Source: Bacteroidales bacterium (GTDB lineage: Bacteria; Bacteroidota; Bacteroidia; Bacteroidales; NBLH01). From it: a DNA stretch of 6,064 nucleotides. Below the pieces are notes generated by a model. The model ran no database searches. It saw nothing but the letters and a program-made list of their open reading frames with translations, and had not been told where the DNA came from. A program made the position numbers and the translations under genes. This document shows positions 1-5,975 of this stretch, one piece after another. Where the stretch lies: contig JARGGF010000315.1 in assembly GCA_029210905.1 (NCBI GenBank), positions 1 to 6,064 of the forward strand, written 5' to 3'. The stretch's first letter is position 1. Every line of letters starts with the position of its first letter.

Positions 1-1
1 A

Positions 2-346
2 ACTCCAATCATTTTCACAAATATGCCGCCCATAAAAGAATTTCCTGCTTTTACCCCATTAATTAAACTGATAATTGGAAATTTAGTAGAATTATTGGGT
101 GAAGAATTGAACAAACTAATTTCCGCTTATTCCAATGTTTATTATTATTCCACAAAAATAACGATGACCGATTGGATGAACAGGTTTGATAAACAGGCCA
201 GGATATCCGATTTTTTTAGCGATGGCGTGCACCCTTCAAAATTGACTTACCAAATATGGGCTAAGGATATTGCAGGTTTTTTGCTTGAAAATAAGCAAAT
301 AGCAAGTGCGCTGCTGAACAAGGTTACGAATAAGGTCTCTTTGTAA
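2..346 (+). CDS. SGNH/GDSL-type hydrolase, 3' end only (partial)
   Basis: The reading frame is open from base 2 and ends at the TAA at 344-346, leaving 114 residues of a gene that starts left of the window. The ATG at 23 is probably internal, because the residues before it (TPIIFTN) read straight into the typical 'MPPI..FPA' segment of SGNH esterases. The best evidence is SDGVHPS near the C-terminus (codons about 218-238). It matches family block V, where Asp (221-223) and His (230-232) belong to the Ser-Asp-His triad. The nucleophile Ser block and the Gly and Asn blocks lie outside the window. The family hydrolyses esters, including lipids and acyl groups on sugars; substrate and location cannot be judged from this fragment. 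lspA follows 74 bp downstream on the same strand. The family call is fairly secure, the specific function unknown. Confidence 0.8.
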   Translation, partial: TPIIFTNMPPIKEFPAFTPLIKLIIGNLVELLGEELNKLISAYSNVYYYSTKITMTDWMNRFDKQARISDFFSDGVHPSKLTYQIWAKDIAGFLLENKQIASALLNKVTNKVSL

Positions 347-354
347 TATATGTT

Positions 355-362
355 TATCTTTG
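355..362 (+). promoter_or_regulatory. Candidate Bacteroidetes -7 element upstream of lspA
   Basis: TATCTTTG matches the Bacteroidetes -7 consensus TAnnTTTG exactly and lies 58 bases before the lspA start. No TTTG is found at the usual upstream distance; the nearest, at 340-343, is too close. The site would give lspA a leader of roughly 50 nt and its own transcript, separate from the hydrolase gene. This rests on motif match alone. Confidence 0.35.
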
Positions 363-420
363 CCCAAAATTACAGCTTTTCCTAATAAAGGGTTTAATAA
401 TAAAATTATAAATAATTCAA

Positions 421-930
421 ATGAGCAGAAAAAAATTCATTATCATTACAATTATAGTTTTAATAATCAATTACTTATTAGATTTTATAACCAAGCAATA
501 TGCTATTACTCATCTTAAAGGAAACGCGCCTGTATATTATCTTTATGATACCATTATGATTTATTATATAGAAAATTCAGGGGCTTTTTTAAGTATGGGG
601 TCCAACTGGCCTATCGCAGTTAAATATATTCTTTTGGCAGCATTGCCCATCGCATTTTGTCTGTATGGTATTTACTATTGCCTTGTGAAGGAAAAAAATG
701 TTACACGGATTATATTATTTGCTACAATTATTGCCGGAGGCCTGGGTAACCTGGTTGACAGATTGTTAAACGATTTCAAAGTGGTTGATTTTTTAAATTT
801 TGGAATCGGAAATTTAAGAACCGGCATACTCAATGTGGCCGATTTATCGGTGACTTTTGGGGCAATTATTCTTGTTATATATGAATTCAGGCAATCAAAG
901 AAGAATAAATTGAGTGTGGCGGATGAATAA
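421..930 (+). CDS. lspA: Lipoprotein signal peptidase (signal peptidase II)
   Basis: This is the inner-membrane aspartic protease that removes the signal peptide from prolipoproteins after the lipobox Cys has been diacylglyceryl-modified. At 169 residues it is normal family length. It has four hydrophobic segments (about residues 6-24, 66-88, 96-112 and 136-154). The conserved blocks appear in order: D21-x-x-T-K25, N52-S-G-A-F (the NxGaaF block), G106-G-L-G-N-x-x-D-R114, V-V-D123-F and N138-V-A-D141. D123 and D141 occupy the positions of the two catalytic aspartates. The C-terminus is a short charged cytoplasmic-type tail. The ATG at 421 puts the first transmembrane helix right after a basic MSRKK start; no Shine-Dalgarno sequence is visible. 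The usual partner ileS is absent. The preceding gene is an SGNH hydrolase, with no evident functional link. Confidence 0.96.
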   Translation: MSRKKFIIITIIVLIINYLLDFITKQYAITHLKGNAPVYYLYDTIMIYYIENSGAFLSMGSNWPIAVKYILLAALPIAFCLYGIYYCLVKEKNVTRIILFATIIAGGLGNLVDRLLNDFKVVDFLNFGIGNLRTGILNVADLSVTFGAIILVIYEFRQSKKNKLSVADE

Positions 931-939
931 TTTCTAGAT

Positions 940-1000
940 GCCAATTCCATCCAATTTAGAAACTTCTACCATTCAGTTAGGCGCCAATTCCATTCAATTT
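940..1000. repeat. Imperfect 18-bp direct repeat, period 43
   Basis: GCCAATTCCATCCAATTT at 940-957 recurs at 983-1000 with one mismatch (C to T at repeat position 12). The copies are 43 bp apart, start to start. The intervening DNA contains a related CCATTCAGTTAGG segment, so the unit may be a degenerate tandem array. It sits ten bases past the lspA stop. Function is unknown; it could be a relic of a dispersed intergenic repeat. Confidence 0.6.
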
Positions 1001-1014
1001 TGATTTTTTTAAAA

Positions 1015-1036
1015 CTTTGCGTCTCTTTGCCTTTGC
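1015..1036. repeat. Three CTTTGC copies
   Basis: CTTTGC occurs at 1015-1020, 1025-1030 and 1031-1036, giving a short degenerate repeat just right of the 18-bp direct repeats. From memory, similar CTTTGCGTCTTTGC-like strings recur between genes in Bacteroidetes genomes; this has not been tested here. No function is assigned. Confidence 0.45.
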
Positions 1037-1060
1037 TTGAAAAAAACAAGTAAATATGTA

Positions 1061-1091
1061 TTTGAAAAAATAAGAAAAAGATCGTAATTTG
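1061..1091 (+). promoter_or_regulatory. Candidate Bacteroidetes promoter for the 1131-2185 cluster
   Basis: TTTG at 1061-1064 is followed after 19 bp by GTAATTTG (1084-1091). The latter differs from TAnnTTTG at both leading positions but keeps the TTTG core. The spacing is right for a Bacteroidetes -33/-7 promoter. Transcription would start near 1098, about 30 nt before the first gene of the cluster. The weak -7 match keeps confidence low. Confidence 0.35.
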
Positions 1092-1130
1092 CCTACCCAA
1101 TTTAATATGTATATTTAATATTAGTAGATA

Positions 1131-1385
1131 ATGAAACCAAATGAAGCTGCCAGAGAGCATATTTTTGAAATAATTAAGAATCAGATGAGAGACAATAATC
1201 CTCCAGAAACCAATTTAACTTATAAACGATTGATTGAACAAGGATACGATGATTTTTCGGTAAAGCAATATATCGGACAATGCGTTGCTGTGGAGGTGTT
1301 TGGAGTTTTAACACAAGGAAAACCATTTGATGAAAAGCGGTACATTAAAAATTTAAAACGACTTCCTAAAGAACCATTTGATTAA
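1131..1385 (+). CDS. Small conserved-looking protein of unknown function
   Basis: This 84-residue soluble protein has no signal peptide or membrane segment. An amphipathic N-terminal helix (about 5-20) is followed by N23-P-P-E-T-N-L-T-Y-K-R-L-I-E-Q-G38, a V52-A-V-E-V-F-G-V-L helix (52-60), and G63-K-P-F-D-E-x-R-Y-I-x-x-L-x-x-L-P79. From memory, this pattern of 'NPPE..TY.RL...G', 'EIF.VL..G.PFD..RY...L..LP' occurs in small bacterial hypothetical proteins and resembles part of DUF1841-like sequences. I do not assign a family firmly. It ends 18 bp before the YciI-like gene on the same strand, so co-transcription is likely. The start at 1131 is the first ATG in frame and follows an AT-rich leader with no Shine-Dalgarno sequence. 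Function unknown. Confidence 0.8.
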   Translation: MKPNEAAREHIFEIIKNQMRDNNPPETNLTYKRLIEQGYDDFSVKQYIGQCVAVEVFGVLTQGKPFDEKRYIKNLKRLPKEPFD

Positions 1386-1403
1386 AATTAAAAAAAGTAA
1401 ACC

Positions 1404-1682
1404 ATGTTCTACATCCTTTTTTATAAAACTGTTGATAATTATGTTGAAAAACGTGCACCATATCGTGATGAACACCTTGCATATGCAATGAAATCATATG
1501 AAGAAGGTAAATTAATTATGGCAGGTGCACTTGCAGAACCTGCTGATGAAGCTGTTCTCGTGTTCAAAGGAAATGACCCTGAAGTTGCCAAAGATTTTGC
1601 AATGAATGATCCTTACGTAACAAATGCTTTGATAACTGAATGGACTGTAAGGCCGTGGACTGTTGTAATTGTTGCGGAATAA
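1404..1682 (+). CDS. YciI-like (YCII-related domain) protein
   Basis: At 92 residues this is a single YCII domain, a dimeric alpha-beta (ferredoxin-like) fold, and presumably cytoplasmic. Family hallmarks are visible: the R21-D-E-H24-L start of the first helix, E34-G-K-L-x-x-A-G41-A-L, the A50-V-L-V-F strand, N68-D69-P-Y-V, and the closing strand E79-W-T-V-R-P-W85. H24 and D69 correspond to the conserved His-Asp pair thought to form the active or binding site. The biochemical role of most YciI proteins is unknown, although relatives act in chlorinated-aromatic breakdown; no substrate can be proposed here. It lies 18 bp after the 84-residue gene and 41 bp before the SRPBCC gene, so all three are probably one operon. 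The A-rich stretch before the ATG is the only possible ribosome-binding feature. Confidence 0.9.
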   Translation: MFYILFYKTVDNYVEKRAPYRDEHLAYAMKSYEEGKLIMAGALAEPADEAVLVFKGNDPEVAKDFAMNDPYVTNALITEWTVRPWTVVIVAE

Positions 1683-1723
1683 TAACACGTTGTATTCTAA
1701 AATAACTCTTTATAGAAACCATA

Positions 1724-2185
1724 ATGGATAATAAAACACTAGAAATTAAAACAGCTATTCAAATACAAAGACCTGTTAATGAAGTGTTTGAAGCCATTGT
1801 TGATCCTGTTAAAATGTCCAATTATTTTATTTCGAAAAGCAGTGGACGAATCGAAACCGGTAAAACCCTCACCTGGGAATTCCCTGAATTTGACACTAAA
1901 TTTCCAGTCAGGATTAAAAAAGCAGAAAAGGATAAGTACATTTCATTCTATTGGGATGGGCAGGATGGAACTGAGCTTTTGGTAGAAATAAACCTTGAAA
2001 CCAGGGAAAATAATTCTACCCTGGTTACCATAACCGAAAAAAGTATGGAGAATAACGAAGCCGGCATTAAATGGCTCAAAAGTAATACCGAAGGATGGGC
2101 AAATTTTCTGGCTTGTTTGAAAGCTTATGTTGAATATGGAATAAATTTAAGAAAGGGTGGATTTGATTTTTATAAAAAGATATAA
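1724..2185 (+). CDS. SRPBCC-domain protein, AHSA1 (Aha1 C-terminal-like) type
   Basis: This 153-residue protein has the order of a START/Bet v 1-like fold. A first strand, I8-K-T-A-I-Q-I, leads into R16-P-V-N-E-V-F-E-A-I-V-D27-P (helix 1). Next come a G46-K-T-L-T-W-E-F-P strand pair, the K-Y-I-S-F-Y-W-D-G segment, the T-L-V-T-I-T-E strand, and a long C-terminal helix opening G124-W-A-N-F-L-A-C-L-K. The W-x-x-F-L-x-x-L-K helix and the P-V-x-x-V-F start are typical of AHSA1-type proteins. These form a hydrophobic cavity and are usually small-molecule binders of unknown ligand; the Hsp90 link applies to the eukaryotic namesake. There is no signal peptide, so it is probably cytoplasmic. It is the last gene of the likely three-gene unit. 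The family is secure, the ligand unknown. Confidence 0.88.
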   Translation: MDNKTLEIKTAIQIQRPVNEVFEAIVDPVKMSNYFISKSSGRIETGKTLTWEFPEFDTKFPVRIKKAEKDKYISFYWDGQDGTELLVEINLETRENNSTLVTITEKSMENNEAGIKWLKSNTEGWANFLACLKAYVEYGINLRKGGFDFYKKI

Positions 2186-2241
2186 ATCTTTCAGTTTTAA
2201 GGATGTTTTATTGACAAACAGGGCTTTATTCAATTAGTTAC

Positions 2242-2272
2242 TGGTTTCTGGCCATTAGTCATTAAGAAACCA
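2242..2272. repeat. 8-bp inverted repeat in the spacer before the GNAT gene
   Basis: TGGTTTCT (2242-2249) pairs perfectly with AGAAACCA (2265-2272) around a 15-nt loop. It lies 57 bp past the SRPBCC stop. No T-run follows on the plus strand (the next bases are ACGACAAACAAC), so it does not look like a classical intrinsic terminator, though it may still end or stabilise the upstream transcript. The surrounding TAGTTACTGG and ACGACAAACAAC strings look low in complexity. Confidence 0.4.
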
Positions 2273-2296
2273 ACGACAAACAACCTTTTTAATTTA

Positions 2297-2325
2297 TTGC
2301 TGTGAGTTTAGCTATATGGTATAAT
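2297..2325 (+). promoter_or_regulatory. Candidate sigma70-like promoter for the GNAT gene
   Basis: TTGCTG (2297-2302) and TATAAT (2320-2325) are separated by 17 bp, close to the general sigma70 pattern, and lie 25 bp before the ATG at 2351. Bacteroidetes usually use a different consensus and the region is AT-rich, so the match may be chance. A separate promoter would fit the 165-bp gap after the upstream operon. Confidence 0.25.
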
Positions 2326-2350
2326 TTTATATTTTAATAATTGACCATTT

Positions 2351-3088
2351 ATGGATAGTACTTTATATTCGCTATTAAATTCAAAACCAGATAAAAATAT
2401 TGCTGCACTTGGCTTTTTTTCTAATTATCAGGTTGAGGAGTATTTTATTGAAGGAAAATCAGCCCTTATTTTTGGAAGAAGTGATCACTTATGGGCTCAT
2501 ATTTCAAGTTCTTCCGAGATTGAACTTTCATTACTGCTTTCAAAATATCATACAAAAACAAAATATTACTATTCTGTTGAAGACTGGATGATACCACTCA
2601 TTTTTGAGTTTGGAACACCTGAGTGGGTAATGACAACCAACCGCTATATTCTTCAAGAAAATGCAGTATTAAGATCACCAGAAGCTGATATTGTTAAAAT
2701 TGACAAGGGTTATGCTTCTTTTATTCATGAAAATTCAGATTACAAGGCTTTTACATCAATAGCCTATATCGAAGATAGATTGACAAAAGATATTTCAGCA
2801 GGGATTATAGAAAATAATATGCTGGCAGCATGGGGCTTCACTCATGATGATGGTGCGTTGGGTTTCTTGCATGTGCTTGATAAATACAGGAATAGGGGAT
2901 ATGCTACTGAAATAATGCTTGCCTTAATACAAGAGCGGAAGAAGACACATAAACCGGTATATGGTAATATTGTTCCCGATAATAACGCATCAAAAAATCT
3001 TGTAGGCAAACTAGGTTTTAAACTGGATTGCAAAATAAGCTGGATTAAGCTCCATAGCACTGAACTTGAGGATCAGTCTTTATTTTAA
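2351..3088 (+). CDS. GNAT-family N-acetyltransferase (FR47-like C-terminal domain)
   Basis: The 245-residue protein is predicted to transfer an acyl group from acyl-CoA to an amine. The C-terminal half (about 110-235) carries the GNAT core: strand A159-A-W-G-F-T-H, then G171-F-L-H-V-L-D-K-Y-R180-N-R-G-Y-A185. This is motif A, whose R/Q-x-x-G-x-A/G loop binds the CoA pyrophosphate, followed by its helix. Motif B is N-I-V-P-D-N-N211-A-S-K-N-L-V-G-K-L-G-F223. The N-terminal 110 residues are less typical, as in glycine N-acyltransferase/FR47-like proteins where this half forms a degenerate second GNAT fold. No signal peptide is seen. The acceptor cannot be inferred. The gene converges on the TonB receptor gene, with 176 bp and a strong hairpin between them. 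Confidence 0.88.
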   Translation: MDSTLYSLLNSKPDKNIAALGFFSNYQVEEYFIEGKSALIFGRSDHLWAHISSSSEIELSLLLSKYHTKTKYYYSVEDWMIPLIFEFGTPEWVMTTNRYILQENAVLRSPEADIVKIDKGYASFIHENSDYKAFTSIAYIEDRLTKDISAGIIENNMLAAWGFTHDDGALGFLHVLDKYRNRGYATEIMLALIQERKKTHKPVYGNIVPDNNASKNLVGKLGFKLDCKISWIKLHSTELEDQSLF

Positions 3089-3179
3089 TCTGCAGCGTTT
3101 GATGTTTTTGTATTGAAGTATAGAGGTGCTATTTGATTTTTAATGTGTTTGCCTTTCAGGCCAAGAATTAATCTTTATG

Positions 3180-3218
3180 ATATAACCAGGGTGCAGTGAA
3201 GCGAAACCCTGGTTATAT
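3180..3218. terminator. Perfect 13-bp hairpin between convergent genes
   Basis: ATATAACCAGGGT (3180-3192) is exactly complementary to ACCCTGGTTATAT (3206-3218), with the 13-nt loop GCAGTGAAGCGAA. It lies 91 bp past the GNAT stop and 46 bp past the receptor stop, and is symmetric. It could therefore form in either transcript and serve as a shared terminator or 3'-end stabiliser. Neither side has a long U-run; the plus strand has only ATTTTTGG four bases later. From memory, the minus-strand reading (CCAGGGTTTCGCTTCACTGC) resembles a dispersed Bacteroidetes intergenic repeat, so a repeat-element origin is equally possible. Confidence 0.55.
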
Positions 3219-3264
3219 ACATTTTTGGCTTTGCCCAAATTTCTATATTCTGCAAAGTTGAAAA

Positions 3265-5514
3265 CTACTCTAGAGCCTTCTTTGTTATTGAAAATGGGAT
3301 CCTTAAACTCAATGATATATTTCTGCCCGGATTGTATAATCCTACTTCCTTTAGCGTAGACAAATGGTCAATATATTTTGTATCTAACAGGTTGTTTGCA
3401 CTGATGCTCAATGAAATAAACTGATTTTTAATCTTCAGATTTCCACCTATGCTTAAATCAAGAAGGGTATATCCTGCAGTGGCTGTTTCATCTGGTGCAG
3501 CATTATTTTGTTCAAATGCAGTATAGGTTTTGAATGATGCAAATACCTTATGCAGAAATGCTAACTTTTCCTTTTCTGCCTGCAATTCAAATTGCAATTT
3601 ATGTGCAGGAACAAATGGTAAATAAGTACCATCTGCCTGTTTTCCTATCACCGAAGCGAAGGTGGTCATAAAATGCAGCCATTTTAAATTTTTTGGATGG
3701 AGATGTATTCCGGCTTCACCACCAAATAATGAAGAATTAGCCTGTTTATATTTATAAATTGAAATTCCGGTATCTGTGGTGTCTCCAGTAGGGGCAATAA
3801 ATATATAATCATTAATCCGGTTATAAAAGCCAGCAATATCAAAACTAAAATTATCGCTGTGGTAATGGGTACTTATATCAGCTTCATAGGAATTTTCGGG
3901 TACCAGGTTCTGATCCCCGATTTCGTAACGCAATTCATGCTGCCCGTTTGAGGTTAGTTCTGCTAAATTAGGAGTGCGATATGCTGCAGCCAGATTCGCC
4001 CTGAATAAAACCTTTTCCGATAGTTGATAGGTGGCCCCCAAAGAGCCGCTAAAACTTTCAAAGGTTTTATTTAAGGCCGGGCGATAGGTGCTGACGTCAC
4101 TCGCAAGGCCAATGGCCTGAGATGAAATAGATTTATAATCATAACGTATTCCGGTTTGCAGGATTAGCTTCTCAAAATACTTATGTTGTAACATTCCAAA
4201 AACAGAATAATTATTGGTAGTGGCATCGGGCAATAATTTTGTTTCTCTGTTATTCAGGTTGGTATTGGTTTGATTGAAGCCCTGAAAACCAATTATATAT
4301 ATAGCATTTTCTTTAGAAGGTAATTGTAATTTTGTTTCATAGGTGAATGTGCCCAGTTGCATCTGAATTTCATAAAAATCAGCTTCTCCAAAGTGTGTCA
4401 GTTCTGTATTTTGATAGGCTGAATTTATTTCCAGTTTGAATTGTCCTAAATACAATTTATTTTGCGATGAAATAAGATGTGTGTTAAATTCCTGATACCA
4501 GATTTTATTCTCACGCCCCCTTTCTGGAATACTTTCAACAGCTTCGTCCTCAACCAGTCCAAGTTTTTGATTGTTATAATCGTAAAAAAGTTTAAAGCTG
4601 CCGATTTTATCAGTATATCCAGCGTTCGCTTTCAACGAGTATTCGTTAAACCGTGAGTTTGGGACAAAATCACCACCTCCCTGAAGAAAATCGGAATTCG
4701 TTTTTTGACCAACTCTTAGTCCGCCAAAAAATTTATCTGAGGTTCCTTTTAGTCCAAAATTATTGGTCATTCCAAGTGTATTTGAGAACAACTGTAAATT
4801 GTAATCACCTAGAATACTGCCAATTGGTGAGGGTTTTTCCTTAATGAAGTTAATTACACCACCTATTGCATCAGATCCATACAGTAGTGAGGCAGGACCC
4901 TTGATTATTTCAACATCCTGAATCCCAAATTCATCAATGCCAAGCGGGTGATGACTTGAATACTGATAATTTTCAAAACGGACCCCGTTATTAAGCACCA
5001 AAATGTCATTCATTGACAGTCCACGGATTACAGGTTTTGAAACACCGTTTCCTTTTGAAATCATATCAACCCCTGGAATGGCAGTAAGCATTTCTGTAAA
5101 ATTTGGTGTGTTTTTTACGTTTAGCGGGTTTAACTTAAGAATGTCTATCTTCACTACATTTTCGTGCTGCGAAGAGCTGTAGCCACCCGATACCACTATT
5201 TCTTCGGCTTCTATGGCGGTTTGTTTAAGCTTTACATTTAAAACAATACTTTTTTGAGCCAATTCAACTGATTCAATATGGTTTGCATATCCAATAAATG
5301 AAAACTGGATTTTCATTTTGCCATTTGGCAAATTCAACAATTCATATGCTCCTTTGTTATTTGAAATAGTCCCTTTATTTATATCGGGAATAAAAATTGT
5401 GGCACCTATGAGTGGCGCCCCATCCTGGTCTGATATTACCCCGGTGATTTTGTTTTGTGATTTTGCTGTATGATATGTCAATACCAAAAGGCAAATGATA
5501 AATAATCTTTTCAT
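3265..5514 (-). CDS. TonB-dependent outer-membrane receptor, ZnuD-like, putative metal uptake
   Basis: This 749-residue receptor would take up a scarce ligand across the outer membrane using TonB energy. A signal peptide (K2-R3, hydrophobic 4-14, likely cut at AKS19/Q20) leads into a carboxypeptidase-regulatory-like beta domain (about 22-97; G25-V-I-S-D, G32-A-P-L-I-G-A-T, G55-A-Y-E-L). E105-I-V-V-S-G110 is the probable TonB box. The plug (about 115-224) has N138-F-T-E-M-L-T-A-I-P-G148-V, P161-V-I-R-G-L and I203-I-K-G-P-A-S-L-L-Y-G-S-D-A-I-G-G-V-I-N222. The barrel fills the rest, with R513-T-P-N-L-A-E519 and the near-C-terminal aromatic strand end F741, then an eight-residue tail. The plug segment N182-Y-Q-Y-S-S-H188-H189-P-L-G-I-D resembles zinc-receptor (ZnuD) plugs; ligand assignment is inference. 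The His/Cys protein gene ends 58 bases upstream, with no internal promoter seen, so both are likely one operon. Confidence 0.93.
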   Translation of the reverse strand: MKRLFIICLLVLTYHTAKSQNKITGVISDQDGAPLIGATIFIPDINKGTISNNKGAYELLNLPNGKMKIQFSFIGYANHIESVELAQKSIVLNVKLKQTAIEAEEIVVSGGYSSSQHENVVKIDILKLNPLNVKNTPNFTEMLTAIPGVDMISKGNGVSKPVIRGLSMNDILVLNNGVRFENYQYSSHHPLGIDEFGIQDVEIIKGPASLLYGSDAIGGVINFIKEKPSPIGSILGDYNLQLFSNTLGMTNNFGLKGTSDKFFGGLRVGQKTNSDFLQGGGDFVPNSRFNEYSLKANAGYTDKIGSFKLFYDYNNQKLGLVEDEAVESIPERGRENKIWYQEFNTHLISSQNKLYLGQFKLEINSAYQNTELTHFGEADFYEIQMQLGTFTYETKLQLPSKENAIYIIGFQGFNQTNTNLNNRETKLLPDATTNNYSVFGMLQHKYFEKLILQTGIRYDYKSISSQAIGLASDVSTYRPALNKTFESFSGSLGATYQLSEKVLFRANLAAAYRTPNLAELTSNGQHELRYEIGDQNLVPENSYEADISTHYHSDNFSFDIAGFYNRINDYIFIAPTGDTTDTGISIYKYKQANSSLFGGEAGIHLHPKNLKWLHFMTTFASVIGKQADGTYLPFVPAHKLQFELQAEKEKLAFLHKVFASFKTYTAFEQNNAAPDETATAGYTLLDLSIGGNLKIKNQFISLSISANNLLDTKYIDHLSTLKEVGLYNPGRNISLSLRIPFSITKKALE

Positions 5515-5572
5515 TTTGATTACGTTCTAATTTATTGACAATTAAATAAATATATTTCCTAAAAATTATTAT

Positions 5573-5887
5573 TTATGATTGTCTTATCGGAGGGGCACGC
5601 AATAAAAATGAATAGCTTGAATTAGATGATTGGTATATTGATTGGTAACTTACTGCATAATTATCAGTATGTTCTTCTTTTTTAATGTCGAAATATTCCT
5701 TATTCGAAGAAAATACAGAAAATTCAAAATTACAAACCGTACATTTTTCATGGGCTACATGAAGGTGCTTTTCATGCTTCGCATTACAAATAAAAATTTC
5801 GTGCGAGTGGGTCTGCTTTACTATTGTTGGCAACAGAAATACCAGCAAAATAAGTAGCGAGGCAATATTTTTAAGCTTCCTGTACAT
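5573..5887 (-). CDS. Small exported His/Cys-rich protein, putative metal binder
   Basis: The 104-residue protein begins MYRKLK, followed by one hydrophobic stretch (8-23) that is either an uncleaved anchor or a signal peptide. No lipobox Cys is present. The mature part opens with a dense run of potential metal ligands: H27, H29, C34, H38, H41, H43, H46, C49, C52 and later H73, i.e. H-x-H, H-x-x-H-x-H-x-x-H and C-x-x-C. The rest is polar and Ser/Tyr-rich, ending L96-R-A-P-P100. An N-terminal membrane segment, Cys/His centre and R-A-P-P end recall DUF2946-like small proteins found beside copper or TonB genes, but this is a resemblance from memory. The receptor gene follows after 58 bp on the same strand. 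A periplasmic metal-binding or sensing role linked to the receptor is inferred. The exact function is unknown. Confidence 0.8.
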   Translation of the reverse strand: MYRKLKNIASLLILLVFLLPTIVKQTHSHEIFICNAKHEKHLHVAHEKCTVCNFEFSVFSSNKEYFDIKKEEHTDNYAVSYQSIYQSSNSSYSFLLRAPPIRQS

Positions 5888-5957
5888 TTATTTTTTCACA
5901 CATTTTTTTTCGAATGATAAATAGTAACGGATGAAAAGGTATTTTATTTCTCCTGGG

Positions 5958-5965
5958 CAAAAGTG
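5958..5965 (-). promoter_or_regulatory. Candidate -7 element for the metal-receptor operon
   Basis: On the minus strand this reads CACTTTTG, one base off the Bacteroidetes consensus TAnnTTTG (C for T at position 1), about 70 bases before the ATG of the 104-residue protein. No TTTG occurs at the expected -33 distance. A perfect AT palindrome sits where the spacer and -33 region would be. It is the best promoter match upstream of this operon, but it rests on motif match alone. Confidence 0.3.
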
Positions 5966-5975
5966 CAATTTTTTT

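Larger units (their letters stand above)
931..1130. other. Intergenic spacer with repeats
   Basis: This 200-bp stretch separates lspA from the three-gene cluster. I see no credible gene in it; the minus-strand open frame across it has low-complexity, unconvincing content. It holds an imperfect 18-bp direct repeat (940-957 and 983-1000), three CTTTGC copies (1015-1036) and a candidate promoter (1061-1091), each listed separately. Confidence 0.6.

Noticed and set aside
23..25. ATG at 23 as the true start of the first gene
   Set aside because: The frame is open to the window edge, the upstream residues fit the SGNH family, and 107 residues would lack the nucleophile Ser block.
675..950. Minus-strand open frame of 91 codons
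   Set aside because: It lies almost wholly antisense to lspA, which has all its catalytic motifs; the translation shows no recognisable domain.
940..1000. CRISPR array
   Set aside because: There are only two imperfect 18-bp copies with a single 25-bp gap and no cas genes.
966..1160. Minus-strand open frame of 64 codons
   Set aside because: It is built from the AT-rich spacer and the repeat region and overlaps the start of the 84-residue gene; the Phe/Ile-rich product looks like translated A/T runs.
1779..1985. Plus-strand open frame of 68 codons
   Set aside because: It is an out-of-frame shadow inside the SRPBCC gene.
2400..2591. Plus-strand open frame of 63 codons
   Set aside because: It is an out-of-frame shadow inside the GNAT gene.
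2842..3060. Minus-strand open frame of 72 codons
   Set aside because: It is antisense to the conserved CoA-binding part of the GNAT gene and has no domain of its own.
3224..3238. Small TTTGGC / GCCCAAA stem considered as receptor terminator
   Set aside because: The stem is short with a bulge and no U-run follows on either strand; the nearby 13-bp hairpin is a much stronger candidate.
4653..4844. Plus-strand open frame of 63 codons
   Set aside because: It is antisense inside the TonB receptor gene and matches nothing recognisable.
5642..5857. Plus-strand open frame of 71 codons
   Set aside because: It is antisense to the His/Cys protein, whose signal segment, ligand pattern and operon position are far more gene-like.
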